Part shown: piece by piece, positions 52,101 to 61,751 of the stretch
How the letters are laid out: every line of letters starts with the position of its first letter
How positions within the stretch are numbered: position 1 is the stretch's first letter
Position numbers and translations under genes: made by a program
NCBI GenBank assembly: GCA_019614645.1
Contig: JABWDB010000013.1
Location: forward strand, 3,710,501 to 3,774,500
DNA length: 64,000 nucleotides
Reading direction: 5' to 3'
From: Stratiolaelaps scimitus
Lineage: Eukaryota > Arthropoda > Arachnida > Mesostigmata > Laelapidae
The notes under the pieces: generated by a model
Told to the model about the DNA's origin: nothing
Databases searched by the model: none
What the model saw: only the letters and a program-made list of their open reading frames with translations

Positions 52101-52802
52101 CCGCCTGACTGATTCGGGAGCATTTCGAGTGTTAACTATTGCTAATTACTACAACTAACTAATATCCGAAACAGTGCAATTATCCTCACATCGATATGTA
52201 TGTCGACCACATCAACTGGACAATGTGCATCTGTGCGTATCTGAGAAATTCGTGGCTTAGTTAAGAACTGAGCTCAAGCTGAACAAAAAAATTACCTACT
52301 TAGGGTCAGGTTTTATACAACGCGGCATCATCCCATTCGCCACCTGACAGTGGCATGCGTCATTCGAAATGGAGTGGCGTTGCGTTTGGTTTCATTTCGA
52401 ATCGTAACACTACAGCTGAAAGTCAACAGTGACGCGTATCTTATTGTATGACTGCAGGTCGACCCTGTGCCCCACCTGTGGAGTTCGCTATCCTCTTTGC
52501 GTGGCGTCTGGAGCGGTGATAACGGACGCGGAGCGAGCCTGGCGATGCTCTCAATGTCGGCACTCAGCTTTCCGAGGCGAGGTGCGTTTCCGATCAACTC
52601 TCATGCAACCATCAAGGATCACCGCAAACCGCGGAATAAAGTATTATTATTATTATCATTGCTAGCTACACGTGTTCAATGTTGTCAAACGAATACGATT
52701 TCCTCTATTTCTGATCATGTTTAGGTGCTGTCGTCTGCGAACTGTCCCTTGTGTCACTTCCCGAAGCAAAACAGTTCATCGTCTACCGATGGCGAGCCGT
52801 AG
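40131..52802 (+). CDS. WDR35: WD repeat-containing protein 35 (IFT121), complete 22-exon gene
   Basis: Exons in phase: 40131-40154, 40649-40823, 41459-41733, 43281-43361, 43656-43833, 44236-44421, 44866-45044, 45252-45347, 45737-45930, 46317-46422, 46797-46906, 47138-47258, 47653-47948, 48191-48394, 49317-49460, 49761-49953, 50556-50728, 50989-51199, 51366-51495, 51895-52093, 52458-52581, 52725-52802. They total 3477 nt and 1158 aa, near the vertebrate 1181. It begins MFIYLSKK and keeps signature stretches such as [15 protein letters not shown], [16 protein letters not shown] [26 protein letters not shown] and RRDVWDVRW. Two N-terminal beta-propellers fill about residues 1-640; an alpha-solenoid with TPR-like helices follows. 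The C-terminal 80 residues have zinc-ligand pairs (CLSC, CPTC, CSQC, CPLC). IFT121 is an IFT-A subunit for retrograde transport and membrane-protein entry in cilia, so this animal builds sensory cilia. Introns run 143-1547 bp. Confidence 0.97.
41734..43280 (+). other. Longest WDR35 intron
   Basis: A 1547-bp intron between the exons ending SLQLVE and starting WSADGKY. Two minus-strand frames (near 42135-42507) and one plus frame (42658-42930) show no motif. A short duplication of AACTCTCTTAC lies near 43063-43088. Nothing else was seen. Confidence 0.6.
45985..46022. repeat. 16-bp inverted repeat in a WDR35 intron
   Basis: ATGGCACAAATCTCTT (45985-46000) pairs with 46007-46022 at 15 of 16 positions around a 6-nt loop. 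Intronic hairpin of unknown role. Confidence 0.85.
48785..48827. repeat. 18-19-bp inverted repeat in a WDR35 intron
   Basis: GAGGCCTTTTTCGACCTAA (48785-48803) pairs with 48810-48827, with one bulged base and one mismatch and a 6-nt loop. It lies inside the 922-bp intron 48395-49316, where no other feature was recognised. Confidence 0.85.
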
Positions 52803-52950
52803 CCAGCGATGCCATAGGCGTAAGAACAGGGGTGGAACTACTATCGAACAAGAGCCTGGACCGAGACCCATTGGCATAACATTGATATAACTATATTCTG
52901 GATAATATAGTGCTGTTTATGAACGCAAACTGGGCTTGGATGGAAATGTT

Positions 52951-52956
52951 AATAAA
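52951..52956 (+). terminator. Polyadenylation signal of WDR35
   Basis: AATAAA 149 bp after the WDR35 stop codon, on the coding strand. Confidence 0.65.
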
Positions 52957-54668
52957 TTTTGGAAATTTTCAACAAGTCAAAGTTACACAGTCAATGAGGG
53001 GGCCTTGCTTAAAATAGATACACATATCGTTTTGCATTTATCGACCAAAACGTATCGAGTGGTATAAATATTAGTTTATGAATTTATAAAATAAATAGAT
53101 TTCGCTTCTACACTTATTCTCTACCGTTTCGTCATTATTTCATTACGACGTGAACATCTCAAGCAATTGCTGGGTTACATTATGATCTCTCCCAAGATGC
53201 TAATTCATTCGAACATTTTCCGCACCTCACCATCTACACACGTAGCTGATAACTTCAACAGCAAACGCCCATACGACTTGTATCGCATACAGCCAATGAA
53301 GCGAGTAAAACAATATTGCTGAGGCGTAAACAAATTTCCCCACAAAGAACTATTGCGAGCGGCACCAACTAACGGGACCGCCCCATAAACTTGCGTCACC
53401 TGTGACAAACTTGGCATTATCAAACACGGCATTGTGAATATAACTGAGCCATTTTTGAAGACGTCCAAATAACGTTCAAATGCTCAAATAGAAACGGGAG
53501 TTATCGCAATTTCTTTTCGGATGAATCGTGTCCCTCGGCCGGTGCTACTTCTAAATTTCGAATATAGTTCCCTTTACTAGTTTTCAGTAAATTCTTATTC
53601 AATTACACCCTACTCTACCAGATGACAACGTAAAGGGAGGTCCTAAAGTGGGCGATTAGCGAACTCAGTCGGGAATTGATACGAAGCCATGGTATCATAG
53701 ATAGACAGTTCAATGGCTAACTCATTTCTGGTGAGTTGAATCACCTACTCAACTTGAACTGCAAAACAAAACAGTAGTGAGGCCCTTGCTGCGCGACGAT
53801 ATGAGCTGCACACTGGATCAACTTTCGTTGTTTCTATCCCATCTCTTATTAGTCATCTCCGTCTTTCTGTGATACTCTGCCTGGAGGATTTAGGCACACT
53901 TCAAGGGCGTTAAGTCTGCTAGGTAAACATGTGGAAAATTAAATCATTGAGTTCTAACTAGACTACAGAGAAGTGAGTAGAGCTCTTGTGAGAACTAGAA
54001 AGCTTGTTCGCTTAGAGCGATTGGAGAGAATGTCAACCCTTATTCCTACTGGTTTAATATCTTACGAAACACAGAGTCTAACGGGATAGACGATACTCGC
54101 GAGAGATCTTTAGAGCACCACAATTATTCGTCAATAAATTGAAGCCATAAAGTTCACGTTGACTGATACATTTGGTTGTAGCGAGTATATTTTAAATGGC
54201 TGTCAAATCATCGTCGTCCTTGCCCCCATGTTCGGTGTCACACGACTAGTAGAGGCAATGTTATTCGGTATGCCTAAAAATGGTTATCTTTCCCACCAGA
54301 TAATTAGAATAAGAGTTCGCTCTCATAATTTTCTAAAACAAAAATGGGCGATACTACAGAACGAAAAGTTTGAGCACCGCCTTCAAGCAATCACGTGGAA
54401 CTTCCACAACTGATGGTGGTATAGTTGAACGTATGGTTAAGTTCATTCACGGCATCTGATTAATGATTTATATCCGTCAATGAGTAAGAGTTGGCCCGGA
54501 AAGCATCATACCAACAAGTTTGGCTAAGAATAACAGAAAGCTTGAATGCATACGTGAAGGGTGCAGCTAACAATAGAACTACTTGTTTCGATGCTATTGA
54601 CGGGGTACGCGCGGGAGGTTACGCGGACCGTGCATGAAATAAAATCGCAAATATCAACGTATATCTCG

Positions 54669-54733
54669 AAGCTTTAGTAAAATATCAAAACAGATTCTTG
54701 GAGCACATCTGTTTTAATATTTCACTAAGGCTT
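54669..54733. repeat. 27-bp inverted repeat (hairpin) downstream of NUBPL
   Basis: Left arm 54669-54695 (begins AAGCTTTAGTAAAATATC) pairs with 54707-54733 at 24 of 27 positions, with an 11-nt loop. Length and spaced mismatches recall a microRNA precursor, but no expression evidence is available. Confidence 0.85.
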
Positions 54734-54869
54734 CCCGCCCGAAAAACGAAATCCCAATGTCTCGTACATGGACAATTGCAGACTACTCAAGCGTAGATTG
54801 CATGTTTTACATAGGCCAATTTCAGACTAAAATATATTAATACACATTGCTATAATAAAATGACACTCA

Positions 54870-54875
54870 TTTATT
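54870..54875 (-). terminator. Polyadenylation signal of NUBPL
   Basis: AATAAA on the minus strand, 80 bp downstream of the NUBPL stop codon. Confidence 0.65.
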
Positions 54876-54954
54876 AACTTAAATATAATACACTATAACA
54901 TCTACTATTACAGCAGTCATGTAATACAGTTGTTTTTTTTTTCACCATCCGCTA

Positions 54955-55872
54955 TCACTTTTTATCTAGTCTCGTTAACACAGCGGCCGCCAGCTCAATG
55001 TACGCTTTTGTTACCGGCGAATCGGGCTCGACAACAACGATAGGTTTACCGCTATCGCAGCCTTCACGGATCGCCAAATCTAATGGAATACTACCTGAAA
55101 ATTCAATAAGCCGATACCCATCGCTTAACATTAATAATAATTTAAGTACAGTCTGATTTGACTCGCGACTAATGTCAGCTATATAGTAGACAGGTCTCAA
55201 AAGGTTTAAAGTAGGACTCAATGAATTTCTGCTGACTATAATGCAATTCTTTGAATGATACATTGAATGCTCGATCTGGTAACGCCATGGAAATATCTCT
55301 GCATTTCGTCATCATTGCGGTATCATGTGCTCTATTTTCATCATTATTATTATTATGCTCACTGCCCTTTACATGTGCCTCGATTCGAATATTCTCTGTT
55401 TGAACCGGAGACCCATTGGTTCTATGTCGCCGGTGTCATCTGCCATCCGGGCAGACAGGGAGTCTAACGTTGTACACTAAAAATGCAAAATAATAAAAGT
55501 CTAATAGTACTAACCAATTACTTCCTCTTCCATATCGTCAGCCATCTTTCTCGCTCCATCCCTTCCAAACATGTGCGTTTTGTGACCGCATTTTTCACAG
55601 ATATGCTCGGACATGTTTTGTACAATACCCAAAAGTGGCACTGCCATCTTCCGGAACATTTCCACACCTCGTCGAGCGTCTAGAAGAGCGACCGTTTGTG
55701 GTGTTGTGACGATCACGGCACCATCTATCGGAATATTTTGTGCTATTGAGAGTTGAACATCGCCCGTGCCTAGAAACGCATAGTTACACAACCAATGGTG
55801 TGAGGACCATACCAAACTCATAGCATATGCTGCGAGAGTAGGGCGTCAGGGACTCACTACTAGATTGAGCGG

Positions 55873-55922
<50 letters not shown>

Positions 55923-57283
55923 TCAATAAACTAACTATTTGGCTGTCAATGAACAGTCACAAATGAAAGCTGAGCCAAGTTTAACCGGTGAGGCAATTGC
56001 AAGATATCTACGAAGGAAGTGCTCAGTTAAAGAAGTTAGGATTACTTCACTTACCCGGTGGCATATCTACGAACAAAACGTCAAGTTCTTCAGGTCCCCA
56101 GTTGACGTTGCGAAGAAGTCGCTGTACAGCCTGCATCACCATGAGGCCACGCCACGCTATTGCAGCAGACTCGTTAACCAGGAAACCCATCGACATGACG
56201 CGAACATCGTAATTTACCAGAGGCAGCATCTGGTTCTCTATTGCACACGTGAAAAAATCGGTAGAAAAAATATGTGATCACATATTGTTAGAACAAATTG
56301 TGTTCATAGATACAACTCCGTATGAACACAGGAGGATATACAGACACATTGCACTTCCTATATATATAACGGAGCGGTAAATTTAAAATGGGCCCAAAGC
56401 TAAGGTAGGTTACCTAGCTGGCCAATTATAATAATTTACCTCTTAATCTATAAGAATGATAGAAATATATACATGCAAACAACATCTTATTAATTGCATT
56501 TATATTATTAGAGGAAAATTGACGCATGAACAGAATGGGCGGCACAGCACTCCAAACGATGGAGATAAACCATTAATATGTATTTTGCTAAACAAAAGAA
56601 CACAGCTAAATATGAAGGCGTGTTGTTTCAGTCATTGGCATAGCGTACAACTTGTACAAGGGTTCAGGAGAGCCATATGATTTTATTACTGTGTTTTTAA
56701 TATCACTTACGCGCATTGAGCTCGGGCTCCCCTCGCAGATTCATCATCTGCGGAATCGATGGACCGAATACGTCTACATCGAGTAGGCCGACACGATGGC
56801 CTTGTTTTGAGGTACTAATTGCGAGATTGACTGTAATCATACAACAAGGATTGCGCAGATCACATACACACGAAGCATATACAGACATTAGACGTAAATT
56901 CTGGATGTTATTAGGCAGAACCACTATTGGGAAAAAAAATAAACTGTCGATGGCGCATGGGAGACCTCTTTGTAAAGGAAATGCCTCTAGGTTCAGTACA
57001 GGGGCGATTCGAGTCGATCATCAGGTACGGCTGTTTCAGCCTGGGATACTCGAGTTACCGGTAGCCGGCTACGCTTGTGAAACTCGTAAAAGTACAAGTA
57101 TGTGTTATCATTGTTAAACAGCCAATGGTTATTAAATGAATAACAAAAGGTCGAACCTGCTGTTGTTGACTTTCCAACGCCTCCTTTGGCAGAGGATACG
57201 AGTACAACTTTCTTGACTCCTGGAATTGGAAGCTTTTTGGGTAGACCTTTCTGCATCCGAGCTGTCATTCCCCCCGGAGGCGG
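54955..57283 (-). CDS. NUBPL: NUBPL (Ind1), mitochondrial Fe-S carrier for complex I; first exon not found
   Basis: Minus-strand exons in phase: 57283-57157, 56830-56711, 56237-56055, 55769-55515, 55094-54955, giving 274 aa plus an unseen N-terminus. The vertebrate protein is about 319 aa because of a mitochondrial presequence, so an upstream exon is expected. The Mrp/MinD-type P-loop NTPase is complete: deviant Walker [12 protein letters not shown] spans the start, switch motifs are [19 protein letters not shown] and [13 protein letters not shown], and the Fe-S-binding CxxC is [15 protein letters not shown] and [10 protein letters not shown] are family signatures. The family delivers 4Fe-4S clusters to complex I in the matrix. 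The first in-frame ATG in the first exon (57268) would lack a presequence, so I favour the acceptor CCCAAAG before 57283. Some open frames upstream use TTG and are not real starts. Confidence 0.93.
55877..55919. repeat. (TA)n microsatellite in a NUBPL intron
   Basis: About 21 TA units between the NUBPL exons at 55769 and 56055. Confidence 0.9.
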
Positions 57284-58101
57284 CTTTGGGAAGAACAAAA
57301 TAAAATAAAGTCAATCTCAAACAAATCTCTATATTACTATTGTTATCTATGTTGTTCAAAAGTTCACACAACCATGCAACATTTGTGGCGGGATTAGATG
57401 CTGTATTCATCTAACGATATTGCGATAGAGGCCATCAATTAGAATGAATTCATAAAAAAAAGTAACATTGCGTAAAACAGACAATCATAAATACATCACA
57501 CGAGTTGTGAACGAGTTGCGGATGAGAGTGAAATTGGTACTTGCCAAAATCGTTGCCCAAAAAATATACCGATATAGGCACTGCTGACTCGTATATTTCG
57601 CACATAAATCATACTGTTTTCGTACATGCATTGGTACCCCATTTATATATAGATGAATGTGTCCCTAATTCTATGGCAACTCTCGTTGCTTTAACCTGAC
57701 ATTTAAGACTCCATGATGTGCATACAGTCCTATTTTAGTTGGATATGCATCCTTGCCAGGTGTGACGGCTTTTCTGAGCTAATGTGTAGGTTTATAACCA
57801 CAGCGCGGTCAGGAGGCGAAAATGATGTTCGCTAAGCAGCACGCCGCGGATTGTGATCATTACGATAAGATTACAGTTATGTTATCAATAGTAAGATATA
57901 ATTGGAATATTAACAGTTCTGGTGTTTTGTAAAATATGTATCGATATACGAGAGGGATAATTGGGATAAAAAAATGCCTTAATTTTTGTACTATACAGTT
58001 TGAGTTAAAAGACGTCCTCCACCGTCGACACACCTAAAGTACAATAATGTTATACAGGTATAAAATCTTACATACCCATTTCAAGTGTTAACGGCGATCA
58101 T
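57284..58101. other. Interval between NUBPL and TRAPPC4
   Basis: AT-rich; should hold the NUBPL first exon, promoter and the TRAPPC4 3' UTR. One minus-strand ATG frame near 57.78-57.85 kb begins MITIRGVLLSEHHFRLLTAL and is basic and hydrophobic like a presequence, but its only good donor is out of phase with the next NUBPL exon, so I do not assign it. Confidence 0.4.
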
Positions 58102-58746
58102 CTACAATCGATCGATGTTCTCCACTGCGCTTTTCAGGTGCTCATCGAAACGCTCGCAGCGAATAGGTTGCTCGAGGGCATAAAACGGGTTTTTCAACGC
58201 GAAATCCGCGTATACCTCAAATATCTTCTTTAAGAAAGCTTCGACATTGCCTTGTCGCGGATCTGTAACCGCCATAAATTTGATGCCGGTGACCGTCTGA
58301 TAGCAGTACAATCGGAATGAGTCCGCCTCGAGAATCTCGATCCCTGATGATCGGTGTTCAGGGCTGAGTTGTGAGGCGATCGCGTACAACGAGTGAAACG
58401 TTGACGCAAAGAACATACGCTCGTTTGACGACGGCTGCATGCGACCAAACTTAATGCTAATCGGATAGTTAGCTTGGTTTTCTAGCACTTCGCCAATGTC
58501 GCGACCATCCTTCAGCTTCAGGCCATCTGCCGGCTCGCCGTTAATCGCCAGAATTGTGTGGCCAACCTTGATGCCATCCCGCTCACCGAATGTTACCTGC
58601 CACCTGTTCATATCGCGTTTCGCGGCCAACTTGATGTCGAGAGGATAACGAAACGTCTTCTCGACTTCGAGGGCCGCGGTAGCCGCGTTCCAGTGGTAGA
58701 TAAGACCACCCGATTTGTTCACGATGTAGATGCTCTGAACGCCCAT
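58102..58746 (-). CDS. TRAPPC4: Trafficking protein particle complex subunit 4 (synbindin), single exon
   Basis: An intact 214-aa reading frame with ATG at 58746; animal TRAPPC4 is about 219 aa. It begins MGVQSIYIVNKSGGLIYHW, the first longin strand pair, and carries the PDZ-like insertion typical of animal synbindin (VGHTILAINGEPADG, about residues 61-75). The longin core continues through MFFASTFHSLYAIASQLSP and ends with helix ALEQPIRCERFDEHLKSAV. TRAPPC4 is a core subunit of TRAPP complexes, which act as Rab1/Ypt1 exchange factors in ER-Golgi and Golgi traffic. There is no intron, unlike its neighbours, but length and domain order are normal and no poly-A tract or decay suggests a retrocopy. 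The gene starts 224 bp after the HTD2 stop on the same strand. Confidence 0.96.
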   Translation of the reverse strand: MGVQSIYIVNKSGGLIYHWNAATAALEVEKTFRYPLDIKLAAKRDMNRWQVTFGERDGIKVGHTILAINGEPADGLKLKDGRDIGEVLENQANYPISIKFGRMQPSSNERMFFASTFHSLYAIASQLSPEHRSSGIEILEADSFRLYCYQTVTGIKFMAVTDPRQGNVEAFLKKIFEVYADFALKNPFYALEQPIRCERFDEHLKSAVENIDRL

Positions 58747-58970
58747 TGTCGCCTGCTGCCAACGTGTTCTTCGAAACGTGCGTAACTTTCGAAGTCACTA
58801 TTCGCACAGGTGTCTAATAAATTACAGCGAAGCTCAACTCAGTCGCGTTGATAGACGATCTCGGTGTTGGCCAGCAACGACCCGCCAAATTTGATGTGCC
58901 GAACCGATGTTGTCGTTGTTGTTGTTGATTACGTCGTCTTCACCGAAAGTAACAGAATAACGGCCCCGCT

Positions 58971-59417
58971 CTACGAGGGGCTGGCCGGGGCCACCTTTTG
59001 CTTCACGACCGCAAGTGCCACCCTGGCCTCACCGTGCATAACCACACGTTGTAACGAATCCCGGCAGATATACTTCACGGACACGAACCGTTTTCGTTGG
59101 TTAATCAGCTCGAGCGATACGGTCACAGGTTCGTCGACGAGCAGAGCATGTGGGAAATGCAGATCCTGATTAACTACAACACAGTTTGGGAGATTCTCTG
59201 CGATAAGTCCCGACACCAGTCCGTTCAGCAGTGCTCCGTGGACTATACAGCGATCGAATCCAACTCGACTGGCAGCCTTATCGTCAACGTGAATGGCGTT
59301 ACGGTCGCCGGTTAGTTCCGCAAAGTTCGCGACGTCGCCGATGGTAAACTGACGGGAGGTGCTCGCTACTCCGTGCTTGAGAAACTCCAATACGGCCGGC
59401 TCGATTGGAGGTCCTAC
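58971..59417 (-). CDS. HTD2: Hydroxyacyl-thioester dehydratase type 2 (hotdog/MaoC-like), last exon
   Basis: The exon reads 148 aa from GTAGGACC after the acceptor TTTTAG to TAG at 58971-58973. The MaoC-like hotdog hydratase signature is present as FAELTGDRNAIHVDD, with the catalytic Asp and His, followed by GFDRCIVHGALLNGLVSGL, the hot-dog helix. HTD2 performs the 3-hydroxyacyl-ACP dehydration step of mitochondrial fatty-acid synthesis, which feeds lipoic acid. No in-frame ATG exists in this exon (the frame's first residue would be TTG), so a first exon with start codon and mitochondrial presequence is missing. In vertebrates HTD2 shares a transcript with RPP14; here it lies directly upstream of TRAPPC4 on the same strand. 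Confidence 0.88.
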   Translation of the reverse strand, partial: VGPPIEPAVLEFLKHGVASTSRQFTIGDVANFAELTGDRNAIHVDDKAASRVGFDRCIVHGALLNGLVSGLIAENLPNCVVVNQDLHFPHALLVDEPVTVSLELINQRKRFVSVKYICRDSLQRVVMHGEARVALAVVKQKVAPASPS

Positions 59418-60652
59418 CTAAAATAACGCCCTCCTCGTTAGCCAGCTGAGCTATGAGGATTCGCGCTGACGCAGCGACGACGGTGGAGGAACAACAGTAC
59501 AAATGACAATACTATCACCAACGAAGGAAATATATGGCAGCGGCAATAACATGGTAGCGGAAAAGGGACACGCTCTGCACTAAACGGATTCAAGGATGCT
59601 TCTCAGTAACGTACGATTTATATATGTTGGCATGCACTCACTCCAATGTGATATCTTTCACTCATTTCTAATACTATGACTAATCTCGTTAGTGTTCAAT
59701 TGCTAGACACAAGGTTAGAGGCACTCTCCGGTGTCTGAGGAAACCACACAATACGGGGGGGGGGGGCAATTTACAACTAGAAAAGAAGAAGCTCACCTGC
59801 GAACACAGCCGCCTTATTCCGGGATGGTTGAATATCCTGTGGAAACTTACAAGCATACTCTGATGATAGATTAAGTAAATAGAAGAAAATCGAACAGAGG
59901 ATCCTTACAGGAAGGATGCATATAGGAGGAACTACTGTTGTTGGCACAGCACGGCCTGTGTAATTTCAATGTTTGTAATTGTCGTCTGCTACACGTTGTA
60001 AACACGACGAAGTCAATCGGTGAACGAGGGTATTTTTAAATCGCCGCTAAGTTGCATGTGACAAAAAAACCTACGCGATTTCCAGATAGTCAAGAAAACG
60101 CTTCGGGATTGGCTTGTTTTGCATTATTTCGTTAGATTTAACATGAGGCGAGCACATGGCCGCGACGTGGGCGACCCTAGCGGAGCACAGCTGAACTAAG
60201 GGGCGCGAATCCGGCTCCTCTTCAGAGTGTGACGGGCCAGGGTCGGAGTGAGTCACTCAGCGTTGTCACCCCCCACCGTATCCAGGGAGCTCCCATAATA
60301 ACAAAGCAACGCTCAGGAACGATGGGGGTTCTAGCTGCCCCCTGTCTGTAAAAACAAAAATCGTATGCATTGTCAGCCAACCTAGAAACAACGAGTGACC
60401 AATTGACAGATGAACGTTTACCGTATTTCGGCTAGGTGTCTGTAGGAAATGTACAACGATTGATCAATGTGAACCTCGAACGAGACAACTCAATGTGCAG
60501 TGAGTACTGATATTGTGGGAAAGTTTGTTTCCTGACATTGCTCTGTATTGATAAACGCGCGGATAAAGTGTGGATAACGTCAATAACAAATCGTGATGAG
60601 TGGGTGACGCCGTTAACATAAACACCCGAAGGATATACGCTGGCGCAACATT
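59418..60652. other. Upstream region of HTD2
   Basis: Should contain the HTD2 first exon and promoter. A minus-strand ATG frame near 59.5 kb (MLLPLPYISFVG) has a GTGATA donor, but the phase does not fit the HTD2 exon. A poly-G run lies near 59755-59767. A 61-codon minus frame at 60071-60256 has no motif. No other feature was seen. Confidence 0.4.
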
Positions 60653-61751
60653 ATGGATTACAAGAAGTTTCAAATTGCCGCCGCCGCCATCCCCCTTGTT
60701 ATAGGGCTCATCGTGATGATGTCACGTGTCGTCTTAGCTGCAGGTTAGATTCGTCAGAATGTTCTCTAAGGACATGATATATATAGTAAGGCCATTGCCA
60801 ACACTGCGCGGACAGATAACAGGCAAAGCATCACTGCTAGCGGACTTCGTCGAACTCATCTCTGTGTGATCGACTCCATTCGGGAACCGTTTGAATATTC
60901 AGTATCTCTAACTGAGTTGTGAAGCAATGCTAAAAGCAGTTGTACCGTGGGCGTTAAATGTTTACGGCTCAGAGTCAGCCCGGAAACCTAGGTAACTGAG
61001 TTGTGTTGAACCAGATACCAGGTTGGCTGCAACTTTTTTCCAGTTAAGGATCATATATTTCATTAAGGATATATCAGTCATCGGATTGACCGAAACTCAC
61101 TATCACACTCATCTCAATACTGAGAGGAATTAAGTTCTATTCCGGTGTTCTATTTCTGAAGTTGTGGAAGTCATTGTGGAGGGGTGACATAATTCGTTTT
61201 TTGAATTTTGTCATTTTTTTTAATTCTTAATTTATTAGTAGAAGAAAATCACCCCGCAAAGAATCACTGTCGCGTGTTTTCTCATGACTTTCTTATACAT
61301 CTAAACTTCCGGCTTGTAATGGTTGTATGATTTTCCTGATAAATCTCCCGTCTTCGGGCTATTTAAGTGGAGTGTTCATAGTTGTATCTACTGAGGAGTC
61401 GTCGATATCATCGTCCCGGAGTCCCCAGCCTCCCCCACGAGTCCATCTGGCCACACCGCCGCTTGTTTGTGCGCTCCCCAAACTGCTTTTTTGGATCTCC
61501 CGTGGGTCATTGACTAGAGAGGCTCGCTTGTGAAGTACTGTACTACTGTCGCTGCGCGAACATACTTAGAGGTACCTCCTCGCCCACTGACAGTGCCCTG
61601 GGCGCTCGGAGCTGAGCTCAGCGCCGAGTTCAGCTCCGAATGCGAGTTACACCAGAACTCGCCGAAGCAGATGCCTTCTTCGCATTTATCATGCCCGAGT
61701 GCTCAGTTAGAGCTGCTCCTTCGGCTAGCCCGCGGCCCGGTGCTCAGCTAA
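60653..61751 (+). CDS. Speculative three-exon small protein with N-terminal hydrophobic segment
   Basis: An ATG at 60653 opens MDYKKFQIAAAAIPLVIGL and continues IVMMSRVVLAA, a basic start plus hydrophobic stretch that looks like a signal peptide or anchor. Exons 60653-60743 (donor GTTAGA), 61382-61501 (acceptor TTCATAG, donor GTGGGT) and 61594-61751 (acceptor CTGACAG, stop TAA) join in phase to 122 aa. Exon 2 is serine/proline-rich (SSISSSRSPQPPPR); exon 3 contains CELHQNSPKQMP. I do not recognise the family. Only splice logic, frame continuity and higher GC than the surroundings support it, so chance is possible. Without splicing, the first frame stops after 31 codons. Confidence 0.25.

Larger units (their letters stand above)
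52803..54954. other. Intergenic region between convergent WDR35 and NUBPL
   Basis: Contains the WDR35 polyadenylation signal (52951-52956), the 27-bp inverted repeat at 54669-54733 and the NUBPL polyadenylation signal (54870-54875). An 87-codon minus frame at 53205-53468 and an 84-codon plus frame at 54159-54413 have no recognised motif and no clear splice context. Confidence 0.5.

Noticed and set aside
59380..59470. tRNA-like A-box (TAGCTCAGCTGG) on the minus strand
   Set aside because: No matching B-box, acceptor stem or D-stem closure is present, and part of it overlaps the HTD2 exon.
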